From positions 744,001-808,000 of the forward strand of contig JAWWNJ010000068.1 in assembly GCA_037176885.1 (NCBI GenBank): a stretch of 64,000 nucleotides of DNA. Reading direction: 5' to 3'. This document shows positions 41,872 through 52,373 of the stretch, piece by piece. The notes under the pieces are model-generated. The model did not search any database and was not told the DNA's origin. It was given only the letters and a program-made list of their open reading frames with translations. The translations under genes were made by a program, and so were the position numbers. The stretch's first letter is position 1. Every line of letters starts with the position of its first letter. Source of the stretch: Favolaschia claudopus. Its lineage: Eukaryota > Basidiomycota > Agaricomycetes > Agaricales > Mycenaceae.

Positions 41872-42812
41872 ATGAATTGGGGATCCCAGGGCATAGACTC
41901 TTTCATCTCCTACCCACAGCACTATCTACCCCTCCATCTACCCCGGGTCAGTCACGCTTCAAACCGGCTTCACGGTATGCATATTCGGGGCATCTGCAGC
42001 TATCGGTGCTAGGATTGCGTACGCGTATGCAAAAGCTGGTGCAGCGAACATCATACTAGCTTCTAGGAGGGTGGGGAAGTTAACCGAAGTCGCGGCGAAA
42101 TGTGCTACCCTACGCCAAGGCGTGAATGCAGAGGTTGTTCAGTGCGACATCGCCAAGATCGAAGACGTGAAGGCGATAGTGGAGAAGGTGAACAGTCAAT
42201 TGGGTGGGAGGCTCGATTCTGTTGTTATGTGCTCCGGAATGTAGGCTCAAACCTACCTCGTTATTTCCGTCAGCTAACTTTCACGCCAACAGCTCCGGCC
42301 CCGTAACATTAGATATCACTCAAGGAGACCCGGAAATCTTCAAACAAGTGACCGACGTCAACTACTTCGGCACCTATCTCGTCGCGCACTACTTAATCCC
42401 CATCCTCCTCGCATCGTCATCATCCCAAGCCAAGTCTCTTCTCGCAGTGGGTTCCATCGCAGGACTCATCGCCAATACCCAATACTGCGTCAGCAAGACG
42501 GCTCAACTCAAGCTGGTCGAGCACATACACGAGCAGCAAGTGGAGCATGGGCTACTCGTCACGAGCATCCATCCCGGCGCGGTGGCTTTTGAGCAGGCGA
42601 TCGACACCGCGCCAGAAGTGTTCCAGCCTTATTTGACGGACGACCCTGAACTCTGCGGTGCGGTGTGTGTATGGCTTAGCAAGGACGCAGCGGAGAAGAT
42701 TTGGTTGGGTGGTAGACTCCTGAACGCACGGTGGGATGTTGATGAGTTGATGAAGAGAAAGACGGAGATAGTCAAGAAGGACCTGCTGAAAGCGAAGCTT
42801 TTGCTGCAATGA
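41872..42812 (+). pseudogene. SDR gene, frameshifted mirror copy
   Basis: The same two-exon design as the SDR at 19201-20155, including the intron that starts GTAGGCTCAAA. After the shared start (MNWGSQGIDSFIS) two bases are missing near 41901, which shifts the frame and reaches a stop soon after. The downstream frame continues as the family sequence, but the dinucleotide motif has changed from GASGAIGAG to GASAAIGAR, losing two of three glycines. Four residues (VRGP) are also missing before ANTQYCVSK, whose Tyr and Lys remain. The combination argues for loss of function. The MULE inserted about 30 bases upstream of the start codon, removing the original promoter. Confidence 0.85.
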
Positions 42813-42888
42813 ATCGCCCAATTCGGCATTTTCTTGTGATTGGTCACGGCTCTGTCACGGTATTTTGGCGCCTCTGTCTTTTACCACC

Positions 42889-44640
42889 ATGTACCCCCCA
42901 CTGTCAACACAATCAGCATCATCTCATAACGGCACGCTTCCATCCATGGACCCTCACATGAATCCCAGCACGATATCCCGCGACATTCTGGACACCAACG
43001 ATCCACCGGATGAGCTCGAACTCAAACTTAATCTTGCCACTCTCCGAGAATTCGTGGCGCGTGGCATCGCGTATCGCATACTTCTAGATGCCAGGATATC
43101 TGCGCTGGCGGACGCAGATTCCGAGCGCGACAAGCTTATCGAGGAACGGGATACCCTCGACCTCGAAATCCGAAAACACGAAGGCGCTATGTCACCACTT
43201 CGTCGCGTTCCAACGGAGATATTATCTCTCATGTTCTCCTTTGTGGTCCAGCCCGACCAGCCCCTCAAGCATGCCACCCTATGCTACCACATGACCATGA
43301 GGAGGTCGGGGGCGTGGCCACTGAGCACTGTGTGCAGTCGGTGGCGCAGCGTCGCAGTGTCTCAACCCGATCTTTGGACTCTTTTCGTACTTAGTCTCGA
43401 CCCCGGCATCTCCGACAGCATCCGGGGAGCTGCGGTTGTTGCAGAAACCCTCTCAATTGTGAAAATCCAGATTGACCGCTCACGGAATGCCCCACTCAAG
43501 CTTTTGTTCATTGCCTCCCACGACTCGAGGTGGAATTCTGAGTTCACAGAATGCGAGCGGCAAGCGCTTGACCTTCTGACTCCGCACCTCGCTCGTTGCG
43601 AGGAGCTCCGTTTGGCCGCCACTCCGCCCCTATACGAGTTTCTGTCCACCTCATGGAGCGGAAAGTTCTCTGCTCTGCGTGTATTGAACATCCATATTCA
43701 CCGGCAATTCAAAGAAATCGATCTGGGCTTTGGCAACATCTTCGCACCATGCCCGAAATTGGAGGAGGCCCTGATTTATCTCCCTCAGGGGTATGCGTAT
43801 GGGGATGTATCTCCCGCAGCTGTCTTGTCTCTAGACACTACGAGCCTGCGCCGGTATAGAGCACAAACCACTTGGGAGCGCCATGCAGAGCTCTTACGTG
43901 CTACACCCCATCTTGTGGATTGCGTGCTTACCCTCCCCGAACTCTATCTTTATCGCCTTCCGGAGGGGAATAAGATCAAGCTACCCGGCCTGCTCCGCCT
44001 CTCCGTGTCGGATCTTCGACTCCTCGACCTCTTGGACACCCCCGCCTTGCAGGAATTATACTGTCCTTACTATCGCGCCGAGGAGCTGGACTACCATCTC
44101 AGAGAGTTCCCCAAGCTGCGAAAGCTGTTTGTCGGTGAATCATACATTGATAACTGGTCCTCGTTCATGCGCTCCGTGCGAACCATCACTTCTCTCTGTA
44201 TGTATCTCCGCATGAACTCGGCTTCTGCCATATTTGAATTCCTCGAATTATCCTCCACCCCGGCGAGCGATGACAGAGACTCGCCTATCGACTTTCCCGC
44301 CCTGCACACCCTTGGTCTGTGTTTCGGCCCAGAGGACCCGCAGAAGAGCCTCGGCGAGCCCATTGACCAGGACCAGCTAATGCGCGCGGTGGAGGCGCAG
44401 TGGCGGTATGGTCAACTGCGATCCTTCCGGATGTACGCCATGGGGTTTGAACCCTCCGAAAGCACGCTGAAGCGCGCGGAAGCGCTTTGCCAGGAAGGCA
44501 TGGAATTTGATTTCGCATACTCGTCCAAGGATGTGTACGAAGAAATGGTTCCTGAGGATTTTCGTTTGTACGACGATGGATACGGTCTTGAAGAGGATAG
44601 TATGAGACACGGGGAGTGTTATTCGTTTTCTACAACGTAG
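42889..44640 (+). CDS. F-box protein, intact (583 aa)
   Basis: Likely SCF ubiquitin-ligase adaptor. The ATG at 42889 (MYPPLSTQSASS) is the first in frame; an alternative is the ATG of MDPHMNPSTISRDILDTN about 19 codons later. After the leader come a coiled coil (about 75-105), the F-box core LRRVPTEILSLMF and the LRR-like part with LDTPALQELYCPYYRAEELD, FMRSVRTITSLCMYLRMN and DQDQLMRAVEAQWRYG. It lies 76 bases behind the SDR pseudogene on the same strand. Its left-arm partner (18403-19137) kept only the last part, so this copy shows the ancestral gene. Confidence 0.87.
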   Translation: MYPPLSTQSASSHNGTLPSMDPHMNPSTISRDILDTNDPPDELELKLNLATLREFVARGIAYRILLDARISALADADSERDKLIEERDTLDLEIRKHEGAMSPLRRVPTEILSLMFSFVVQPDQPLKHATLCYHMTMRRSGAWPLSTVCSRWRSVAVSQPDLWTLFVLSLDPGISDSIRGAAVVAETLSIVKIQIDRSRNAPLKLLFIASHDSRWNSEFTECERQALDLLTPHLARCEELRLAATPPLYEFLSTSWSGKFSALRVLNIHIHRQFKEIDLGFGNIFAPCPKLEEALIYLPQGYAYGDVSPAAVLSLDTTSLRRYRAQTTWERHAELLRATPHLVDCVLTLPELYLYRLPEGNKIKLPGLLRLSVSDLRLLDLLDTPALQELYCPYYRAEELDYHLREFPKLRKLFVGESYIDNWSSFMRSVRTITSLCMYLRMNSASAIFEFLELSSTPASDDRDSPIDFPALHTLGLCFGPEDPQKSLGEPIDQDQLMRAVEAQWRYGQLRSFRMYAMGFEPSESTLKRAEALCQEGMEFDFAYSSKDVYEEMVPEDFRLYDDGYGLEEDSMRHGECYSFSTT

Positions 44641-44932
44641 TTCGAATTATTTTGGAATTACTTATTTGCATTTCTGGGTTATTCAATGTTTACGTATACG
44701 CATGTTGTTACCCGATCTTCTCTTCCACAACCCCCACGACCTTAGCTGCGTAGTTGGCGTGGTTGTCGGTAGCGATAACGGTGTCGCCGTGGTGCCTAAA
44801 CTTTCCTTGCCTTGTATTCAACCAGTGCAAAATCACTTGAAGGCCACTATCGAGATTTGGGCTGGCAAGTGGCCGTGCTTCACGCGGACCTGTATCGAAC
44901 CCATGGGTATCGAGCAAGCATCCTCCATACAG

Positions 44933-46531
44933 ATGCCAGAACCCATATCTGTAGAACCTAGCATGATATCCAAGGAGATACTGGACACCAACAATCCACC
45001 CGCTGAGCATGATTTCCCTGCTCTCCGAGATTTCGTTGCTCGGGGAAGCGCGCGTCGCGCATTTCTAGACTCCAAAATCTCCCCGTTGAAGGCCGAACTC
45101 GACAAGCTTCTCGAGGAACGAAATGCTCTCGACTTGGAGATTCGAAAACACGAAGGAGCTATTTCGCCACTCCGTCACCTGCCAACAGAGATTCTGTCGC
45201 TCATATTCACCTACACAGTCCATCCAGGCGAACCATTCAGCTTCTTTGCGTATCAGCTCTCAAGTTTCATGGATATGAAATCGGGACCACTGCCTCTTAG
45301 TGCAGTGTGCAGTCGGTGGCGTAGTATCGCGCTCTCACAATCCAATTTGTGGACTTTTTTCCCACTCAACTTTCAAGAGGAGCTGCCGGAATCGGTACCC
45401 TTTGAAGAAGTCCTCTCCGCAGTAAAAATCCATGTCGATCGCTCGCGAAACGCCCCGCTCAGTCTCGCTTTCTTCGCTTTCTATGAATATGGACTCACAG
45501 AATACGAGCAGCAAGTGCTTGATCTTCTCACTCCGCACGTTGCACGCTGGGAAGAGGTGGTTTTCCGTGGCACTCCAGCAATGTACGAATCCTTGTGCAC
45601 CTGGAGCTCGGAGTTTCTTGCTCTACGTAAATTGGACATCACCATTTATGGCCAAGACGAAGATGTCGAGCTGGATATCGGCAACGTATTTGCCTTTAGT
45701 CCCAGATTAGAACAGGTTTTTGTCAATATCGAAAGCTCGGACAATACGCCGGTTGTTTTCATTCCAAACATCTCCAGTCTGCGCCGATATGGAGCAAAAA
45801 ATCCATGGGGACACCATGTAGACGTCTTGCGCCTCGCGAGCGATCTCGTGGATTGTGTGCTCTGTGTCACCGAATCCTTTGATCTCTTCCCGACGACGGG
45901 CGATAAGATATCACTTCCCCGTCTCTGCCGCCTCGCCGTGACAGACGTCAACCCCCTCCATCTCTTGGACACCCCAGCACTGCAGGAGTTGTACTGCTCC
46001 GAGCATACCGCAGATCTACACGGTCGACTGAGGGAGTTACCCAAGTTGCGGAAACTGTTCGTCGGTGAACCGCGGATCCCTGTTGACCTTCAGTCCTTCA
46101 TGCACTCCGTTCCTGCTCTCACCGTTCTCTGCATGTATCTTCCCATGAATCACGCTTCCACCCTATTCGACCTCCTTGATTCCTCGCCTTCCTGCCAGAA
46201 CCAAGACATCCCCAATCTTCCTGCGCTACAAACCCTCGGACTGTGCTTCGGCCCAGAAAACAATGCCACACTGGGCGAACCCATCGACCAGGACAAGCTA
46301 ATGCGTGCGGTGGAAGCACGTTGGCGCGGCGGTCAGCTACGCTCCTTCCAAATTTATGCCATGAGATTTGCTGCCACGGAGAGTACGCTCAAGCGCATGG
46401 AAGTATTACGCCAGGAAGGGATGGAGTTTGTTTTGGAGAACGACTCGATGAAATTGTATGAAAGAATGGTTCCTCGTGATTTTTGCGTGTACAGCGACAC
46501 ATATGAAGTCGTGGAGGCGATGCTAGAATGA
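44933..46531 (+). CDS. F-box protein, intact (532 aa), outer gene of the right arm
   Basis: Likely SCF ubiquitin-ligase adaptor. The frame is open further upstream (to 44666), but the ATG at 44933 (MPEPISVEPSMISKEILDTN) matches the start of the mirror partner at 18109 and is preferred. The leader, coiled coil, F-box core LRHLPTEILSLIF and LRR-like blocks LDTPALQELYCSEHTADLHG, FMHSVPALTVLCMYLPMN and DQDKLMRAVEARWRGG are present. There is no break. Similarity to the partner ends soon after the stop, marking the outer border of the duplication. Confidence 0.87.
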   Translation: MPEPISVEPSMISKEILDTNNPPAEHDFPALRDFVARGSARRAFLDSKISPLKAELDKLLEERNALDLEIRKHEGAISPLRHLPTEILSLIFTYTVHPGEPFSFFAYQLSSFMDMKSGPLPLSAVCSRWRSIALSQSNLWTFFPLNFQEELPESVPFEEVLSAVKIHVDRSRNAPLSLAFFAFYEYGLTEYEQQVLDLLTPHVARWEEVVFRGTPAMYESLCTWSSEFLALRKLDITIYGQDEDVELDIGNVFAFSPRLEQVFVNIESSDNTPVVFIPNISSLRRYGAKNPWGHHVDVLRLASDLVDCVLCVTESFDLFPTTGDKISLPRLCRLAVTDVNPLHLLDTPALQELYCSEHTADLHGRLRELPKLRKLFVGEPRIPVDLQSFMHSVPALTVLCMYLPMNHASTLFDLLDSSPSCQNQDIPNLPALQTLGLCFGPENNATLGEPIDQDKLMRAVEARWRGGQLRSFQIYAMRFAATESTLKRMEVLRQEGMEFVLENDSMKLYERMVPRDFCVYSDTYEVVEAMLE

Positions 46532-47007
46532 ATGGACGTTAAATCATGTACATAATTACGAAGTAAACGCTACTGATGAGGATTTTTCACATTGTCTTGA
46601 CCATTTACGGATGTCATGATCAGCGCTTCCTTTCCTCTTCCATGATATCTCTCTCAAATCGAGGTTGTGGCCAATAACTAGTTTTTCTTTTCCGACTGAC
46701 AACAGGTCCCGGACTCCCGAACGTGAGACAATAAACAACAAACAGGATTGGGAGCTAGCTAACAACATGCACGTAGCGTGCGGTACAAGAGGGGCAGGAT
46801 TGTTCGAATATAAAACGTCGATATGGTAAGTATGTGGAGCCTCAGCGCTCAGCGGGCGCTTGGTCCAGCAGGCACCTCCATGACTCCCTGGACGAATAAC
46901 AGACAGGAACGCGAAAATCCAAAAGCCGAAGCGGGTAACATCCATAGTCCCCTTGTCATTTCCCTACGACCTGCATGCCTAGCACACTCCAATAGCGCTC
47001 CTACCCT
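46532..47007. other. Intergenic region
   Basis: About 475 bases between the convergent F-box gene and the first membrane-protein gene of the cluster. No gene or repeat is supported. Confidence 0.4.
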
Positions 47008-47935
47008 TCATCTGCTGCCCTGATAATCCGACCCAAAAAACGGCTGCGAATCACTCGGCTGACCCAAATCCGCCTGCGACTGTCCCGCACTGCTCCCGTC
47101 GAAACGGGTCCACGAAGCCGGGGGCACCGTCACAGGCCCACCAACCTCCCTCACGGCGTGCGCGATCTCGGCGTGCGTGCGGATCCACTCTTCTCGATCC
47201 CGAACCTTCTGGCGGCGCTTGTACGCTAAGAACGCGGCGGCGCCGAGGAGGAGGAGGAAGAGCGGGACGAGGACGCCGGCGACGATGGGCGCGACGTTGG
47301 GGGATTTTGCGGCGGAGGCGGCCGCGATGGAGGGGGAGTCGTGGGTTCCGGAGGCGACGGGAAATACGGCAGCAATGTCAGAGCTGCTGAGGGTATATGC
47401 GGGTGTTTGGGACGCGGAAGAATGGTTTGGCGTGGATACTCCAGTCACTGGAGGAGGATCTGGAGCTCGGCTAGCCCCTATGGATCGGGCGGAGCTGCTT
47501 CTTGATTTGCTTTGGAAGCCATTCCCATTCCCATTCTGATTCTCATTGTCGTTGTCGTCACCAATAGTCTTCGTATCCTCCCCAGTCGAGGGTTCATCTG
47601 ACCCGTCGTCAGCGGTGTGAGTGGGGACTGGGGTCGACGTCGAGGTAGATCTGGAGAAAAAAGGTCAATGGAAGCCATTAAGGGCGAAAATGAACTAACG
47701 GCAACTCTTCTGCAGGATTCGAGGGCGGAGGGAGCGGAGGGTCCGCCGGTGGTGTGGCAGGAGGATCAGTTGGTGGTGCAGGGGTGCTTGTGGGTGGAGG
47801 CGGAGGGGGCGGGGGAGGAGGAGGCGGGGGTGGTGGAGGGGGTGGAGGAGGCGATGTTGGCTGCTTGTTACCGCCTCCCCCAGGTTTATTGTTGTTCGAA
47901 CCAGGTGGTTCCGATCTCGACGGAGCGTGGCCCAT
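47008..47935 (-). CDS. Single-pass membrane protein with polyproline ectodomain (cluster member 1)
   Basis: Two exons, 47935-47700 and 47650-47008, join in phase (ELPSTSTSTP) to give 292 residues. From the N-terminus: a G/N-rich stretch, about 20 consecutive prolines, a P/S/T region, a transmembrane helix (VAPIVAGVLVPLFLLLLGAA) and the tail YKRRQKVRDREEWIRTHAEI. There is no signal peptide at the chosen ATG (MGHAPSRSEPP), so a short upstream exon may be missing; an AG acceptor stands just before it. The tail motif is shared by the other members of the cluster. The role is unknown; a cell-surface sensor or anchor is the likeliest reading of the layout. Confidence 0.7.
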
Positions 47936-48523
47936 ATCTTAGCAGGTTGCTAACAGTCGATACTTGAGCTGAGAAGTTTGAAGAAGGTGTGCACAAGTGT
48001 GATTTTAGTGCGAGTAGGCGACCATGAAACGACAGTGGGATGCAGAGTGTGCGAGACAATCAGACGACGCCCTAGACCTGCCCGAGACGATGGGCGTCGT
48101 GCGGGAAATGGTGGACGAGAGAGAAGAGCGCGGTGAGTTTGTCTCGTTCTCACAGAATACTAATATGCCTGTCATAACGGTGATCTTTGCTGATCTTGGG
48201 TGTCCATCTGTGTCCATTGAATCCCGGCCATCAGAAACAGCCGCCCAGCAACTTGGATGAAATCGGTTTGCAAATGTCGAACGGTGTGAGCTTCCGCAAG
48301 ATTCTCCAGTCAAAGGCAAGGAAAACCAAGTCTAGCTGATGCGAATAGGCTTGAGAATCTTTCAACTCCACCAGCGTCCGGTCGTAGAGGTTCAAGCGCG
48401 CATGATTCCCAGGAGCCAAAAATGAGTTGTCAGGCTGGGACGCCGGATCGTTTCATCAAGATTGAATTTTTCATTGTCAATGTCGCGCTATGTCGCGGAA
48501 GCCGGAAAGACCGCTTTCCACCG
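47936..48523. other. Region upstream of cluster member 1
   Basis: May hold a missing first exon of the adjacent minus-strand gene. No exon could be fixed and no other feature is seen. Confidence 0.35.
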
Positions 48524-48531
48524 CGGGTTAC

Positions 48532-51500
48532 GGCTCGATACTGATGTCCGTGGTCGATACTGATACTGATACTGAGCGGAGTTTGAAAACACGTGCAAAC
48601 CGGCCCGAATTACTACCGGCGTCCAAATTCACTCGCTATGCTCCAGTTCGCCGCATTCTGCTGCTGGAAACCGGCAGAGCCTATAAATCTCTTTTGCCCC
48701 AGTTAAATCCAAGTCACCCTGACCTCCCACACTGTGAATATGCAACTACAAAACACGAAACCGCGCGTGCGTAGGTCCAACAACTTGAAAATTCCTATTT
48801 GATTCGATGCAACCGAACATTATACAGATTGAATATTGCAGGCAATTACTAGAGGGCAGGGGATACACTGGCTACAGCGGCAAACACGCCGACTTCGTAT
48901 ACAACTGCCAGTGTGCATGTACAAGTAGCGCGAAAGCGGTGCCGCGTGCACAGTTAGCACAAGACAAATAGAGCTGCATACTCAGACCGAAAAGACTTCA
49001 CAAAATGACGGACACGGAGGATGAATAACAACGAGGGAGCGTACGACACGTATAAAGGCATTGTGAAGCAAAAGTCAGCAAGATCAATTATATGGTGGAC
49101 TCACCTGGCATTCCCGCTGCATTACTTTTGCTGACACTCATAGCATAGTGGGTTTCACTCTCTCATTGAATGGCAGTGGCCGCAGACCGGGATTTTTGTG
49201 ACGAAAGCAGGACTGAGTGACGAGTAATGGCGAGTTCAGAATGGACGGCCGTAGATTGGGGAAACTCGGCGGGCCGGCAGGCCGCAGGCACTATATCTAG
49301 AGTAGCATGAGATTGACATTGAAGTTCGCCACCAGGAAGGAAGAATGAGGGGTCGGAGAGAGGCTGCCAGTGGTGGGCGAAGACAAGTTTGGATCAATAT
49401 TGCCAGCGCGAAGGAGACGTCCGAAACACCGATAAAGGCCGAAACTGATGAAGATTTGAAACTCCGCTCAGTATCGAAAGATACTCAGCTTTATTTATTC
49501 TAAGGTACCTGGGATTCGAACAAATACAAAAATAATCAAGGACACTTTTGAAGGGATTAGAGAGCCACTGCTGTACTCAACACAATATTTTTGTCTTGTA
49601 AACCAATATTCTACGCAGGTGTGTTCAGTATCGAGGAAATACGTCAGTGCATTCGTGTGACTGATCGGGAGCACTTCGGGAGCGTGTTTGAGCTCGGAAC
49701 AGGGTGCAGAGGGTGCCGCCAGTCAAGGACAAACACTCTCTTTTCACGTGCAGTATTTTAGTTTCTTTTTTCTTTAATTTCGTAATTTCACCCACAGACA
49801 TCAGTATCGAGCCGGTTACATGTCCGTGGTCGATACTGATACTGATACTGAGCGGAGTTTGAAAACACGTGCAAACCGGCCCGAATTACTACCGGCGTCC
49901 AAATTCACTCGCTATGCTCCAGTTCGCCGCATTCTGCTGCTGGAAACCGGCAGAGCCTATAAATCTCTTTTGCCCCAGTTAAATCCAAGTCACCCTGACC
50001 TCCCACACTGTGAATATGCAACTACAAAACACGAAACCGCGCGTGCGTAGGTCCAACAACTTGAAAATTCCTATTTGATTCGATGCAACCGAACATTATA
50101 CAGATTGAATATTGCAGGCAATTACTAGAGGGCAGGGGATACACTGGCTACAGCGGCAAACACGCCGACTTCGTATACAACTGCCAGTGTGCATGTACAA
50201 GTAGCGCGAAAGCGGTGCCGCGTGCACAGTTAGCACAAGACAAATAGAGCTGCATACTCAGACCGAAAAGACTTCACAAAATGACGGACACGGAGGATGA
50301 ATAACAACGAGGGAGCGTACGACACGTATAAAGGCATTGTGAAGCAAAAGTCAGCAAGATCAATTATATGGTGGACTCACCTGGCATTCCCGCTGCATTA
50401 CTTTTGCTGACACTCATAGCATAGTGGGTTTCACTCTCTCATTGAATGGCAGTGGCCGCAGACCGGGATTTTTGTGACGAAAGCAGGACTGAGTGACGAG
50501 TAATGGCGAGTTCAGAATGGACGGCCGTAGATTGGGGAAACTCGGCGGGCCGGCAGGCCGCAGGCACTATATCTAGAGTAGCATGAGATTGACATTGAAG
50601 TTCGCCACCAGGAAGGAAGAATGAGGGGTCGGAGAGAGGCTGCCAGTGGTGGGCGAAGACAAGTTTGGATCAATATTGCCAGCGCGAAGGAGACGTCCGA
50701 AACACCGATAAAGGCCGAAACTGATGAAGATTTGAAACTCCGCTCAGTATCGAAAGATACTCAGCTTTATTTATTCTAAGGTACCTGGGATTCGAACAAA
50801 TACAAAAATAATCAAGGACACTTTTGAAGGGATTAGAGAGCCACTGCTGTACTCAACACAATATTTTTGTCTTGTAAACCAATATTCTACGCAGGTGTGT
50901 TCAGTATCGAGGAAATACGTCAGTGCATTCGTGTGACTGATCGGGAGCACTTCGGGAGCGTGTTTGAGCTCGGAACAGGGTGCAGAGGGTGCCGCCAGTC
51001 AAGGACAAACACTCTCTTTTCACGTGCAGTATTTTAGTTTCTTTTTTCTTTAATTTCGTAATTTCACCCACAGACATCAGTATCGAGCCGGTTACATGTC
51101 CGTGGTCGATACTGATACTGATACTGAGCGGAGTTTGAAAACACGTGCAAACCGGCCCGAATTACTACCGGCGTCCAAATTCACTCGCTATGCTCCAGTT
51201 CGCCGCATTCTGCTGCTGGAAACCGGCAGAGCCTATAAATCTCTTTTGCCCCAGTTAAATCCAAGTCACCCTGACCTCCCACACTGTGAATATGCAACTA
51301 CAAAACACGAAACCGCGCGTGCGTAGGTCCAACAACTTGAAAATTCCTATTTGATTCGATGCAACCGAACATTATACAGATTGAATATTGCAGGCAATTA
51401 CTAGAGGGCAGGGGATACACTGGCTACAGCGGCAAACACGCCGACTTCGTATACAACTGCCAGTGTGCATGTACAAGTAGCGCGAAAGCGGTGCCGCGTG

Positions 51501-52365
51501 CACAGTTAGCACAAGACAAATAGAGCTGCATACTCAGACCGAAAAGACTTCACAAAATGACGGACACGGAGGATGAATAACAACGAGGGAGCGTACGACA
51601 CGTATAAAGGCATTGTGAAGCAAAAGTCAGCAAGATCAATTATATGGTGGACTCACCTGGCATTCCCGCTGCATTACTTTTGCTGACACTCATAGCATAG
51701 TGGGTTTCACTCTCTCATTGAATGGCAGTGGCCGCAGACCGGGATTTTTGTGACGAAAGCAGGACTGAGTGACGAGTAATGGCGAGTTCAGAATGGACGG
51801 CCGTAGATTGGGGAAACTCGGCGGGCCGGCAGGCCGCAGGCACTATATCTAGAGTAGCATGAGATTGACATTGAAGTTCGCCACCAGGAAGGAAGAATGA
51901 GGGGTCGGAGAGAGGCTGCCAGTGGTGGGCGAAGACAAGTTTGGATCAATATTGCCAGCGCGAAGGAGACGTCCGAAACACCGATAAAGGCCGAAACTGA
52001 TGAAGATTTGAAACTCCGCTCAGTATCGAAAGATACTCAGCTTTATTTATTCTAAGGTACCTGGGATTCGAACAAATACAAAAATAATCAAGGACACTTT
52101 TGAAGGGATTAGAGAGCCACTGCTGTACTCAACACAATATTTTTGTCTTGTAAACCAATATTCTACGCAGGTGTGTTCAGTATCGAGGAAATACGTCAGT
52201 GCATTCGTGTGACTGATCGGGAGCACTTCGGGAGCGTGTTTGAGCTCGGAACAGGGTGCAGAGGGTGCCGCCAGTCAAGGACAAACACTCTCTTTTCACG
52301 TGCAGTATTTTAGTTTCTTTTTTCTTTAATTTCGTAATTTCACCCACAGACATCAGTATCGAGCC
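48532..52365. mobile_element. Inverted-repeat transposon present as three perfect tandem units
   Basis: The whole block is flanked by the 8-bp direct repeat CGGGTTAC (48524-48531 and 52366-52373). It begins GGCTCGATACTGATGTC and ends with the reverse complement of the same word; the inverted repeat is about 22 bases with one mismatch. Inside are three units of 1,276 bp (starts at 48544, 49820 and 51096) with no difference seen. At each internal junction the right terminal repeat is complete, followed by GGTTAC and a left repeat lacking its first 12 bases. CGATACTG-like words near both ends suggest subterminal binding sites. There is no transposase. The 8-bp duplication points to a hAT-like enzyme. 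Confidence 0.85.
49820..51095. repeat. Second of three identical 1,276-bp tandem units
   Basis: Identical by eye to 48544-49819 and 51096-52371. Each unit contains a 76-codon open frame starting ATGTCCGTGG and a TATAAATC word, neither judged real. Perfect identity means very recent amplification, gene conversion or an assembly effect. Confidence 0.9.
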
Positions 52366-52373
52366 CGGGTTAC

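Larger units (their letters stand above)
28940..46560 (-). repeat. Right arm of the large inverted duplication
   Basis: Mirror of 16520-28040. From the centre outward it has an MMS19-like remnant, an unknown remnant, an F-box gene (31002-32762, inward), the 8.85-kb Mutator-like element, an SDR pseudogene (outward), an F-box gene and an F-box gene (44933-46531, outward). Without the inserted transposons both arms are about 9 kb. Bounds are approximate. Confidence 0.85.

Noticed and set aside
44666..44932. Upstream extension of the F-box gene at 44933
   Set aside because: The matching region before the mirror partner at 18109 is not kept as an open frame; the ATG at 44933 is shared by both.
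47754..47942. Polyglycine open frame on the plus strand
   Set aside because: It is the reverse complement of the polyproline codons of the real minus-strand gene.
48544..51326. Three identical 76-codon open frames (MSVVDTDTDTERS...)
   Set aside because: They lie in the left end of a non-coding transposon unit, start in a terminal repeat and show no protein features.
52055..52090. GTTCGAATCCC on the minus strand inside each 1,276-bp unit
   Set aside because: Again no pairing T stem and no cloverleaf. It is part of the repeat unit.
48524..52373. Long-terminal-repeat retrotransposon with tandem LTRs
   Set aside because: The borders are inverted, not direct, repeats and the target duplication is 8 bp rather than 4-6. 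There is no primer-binding site or polypurine tract.
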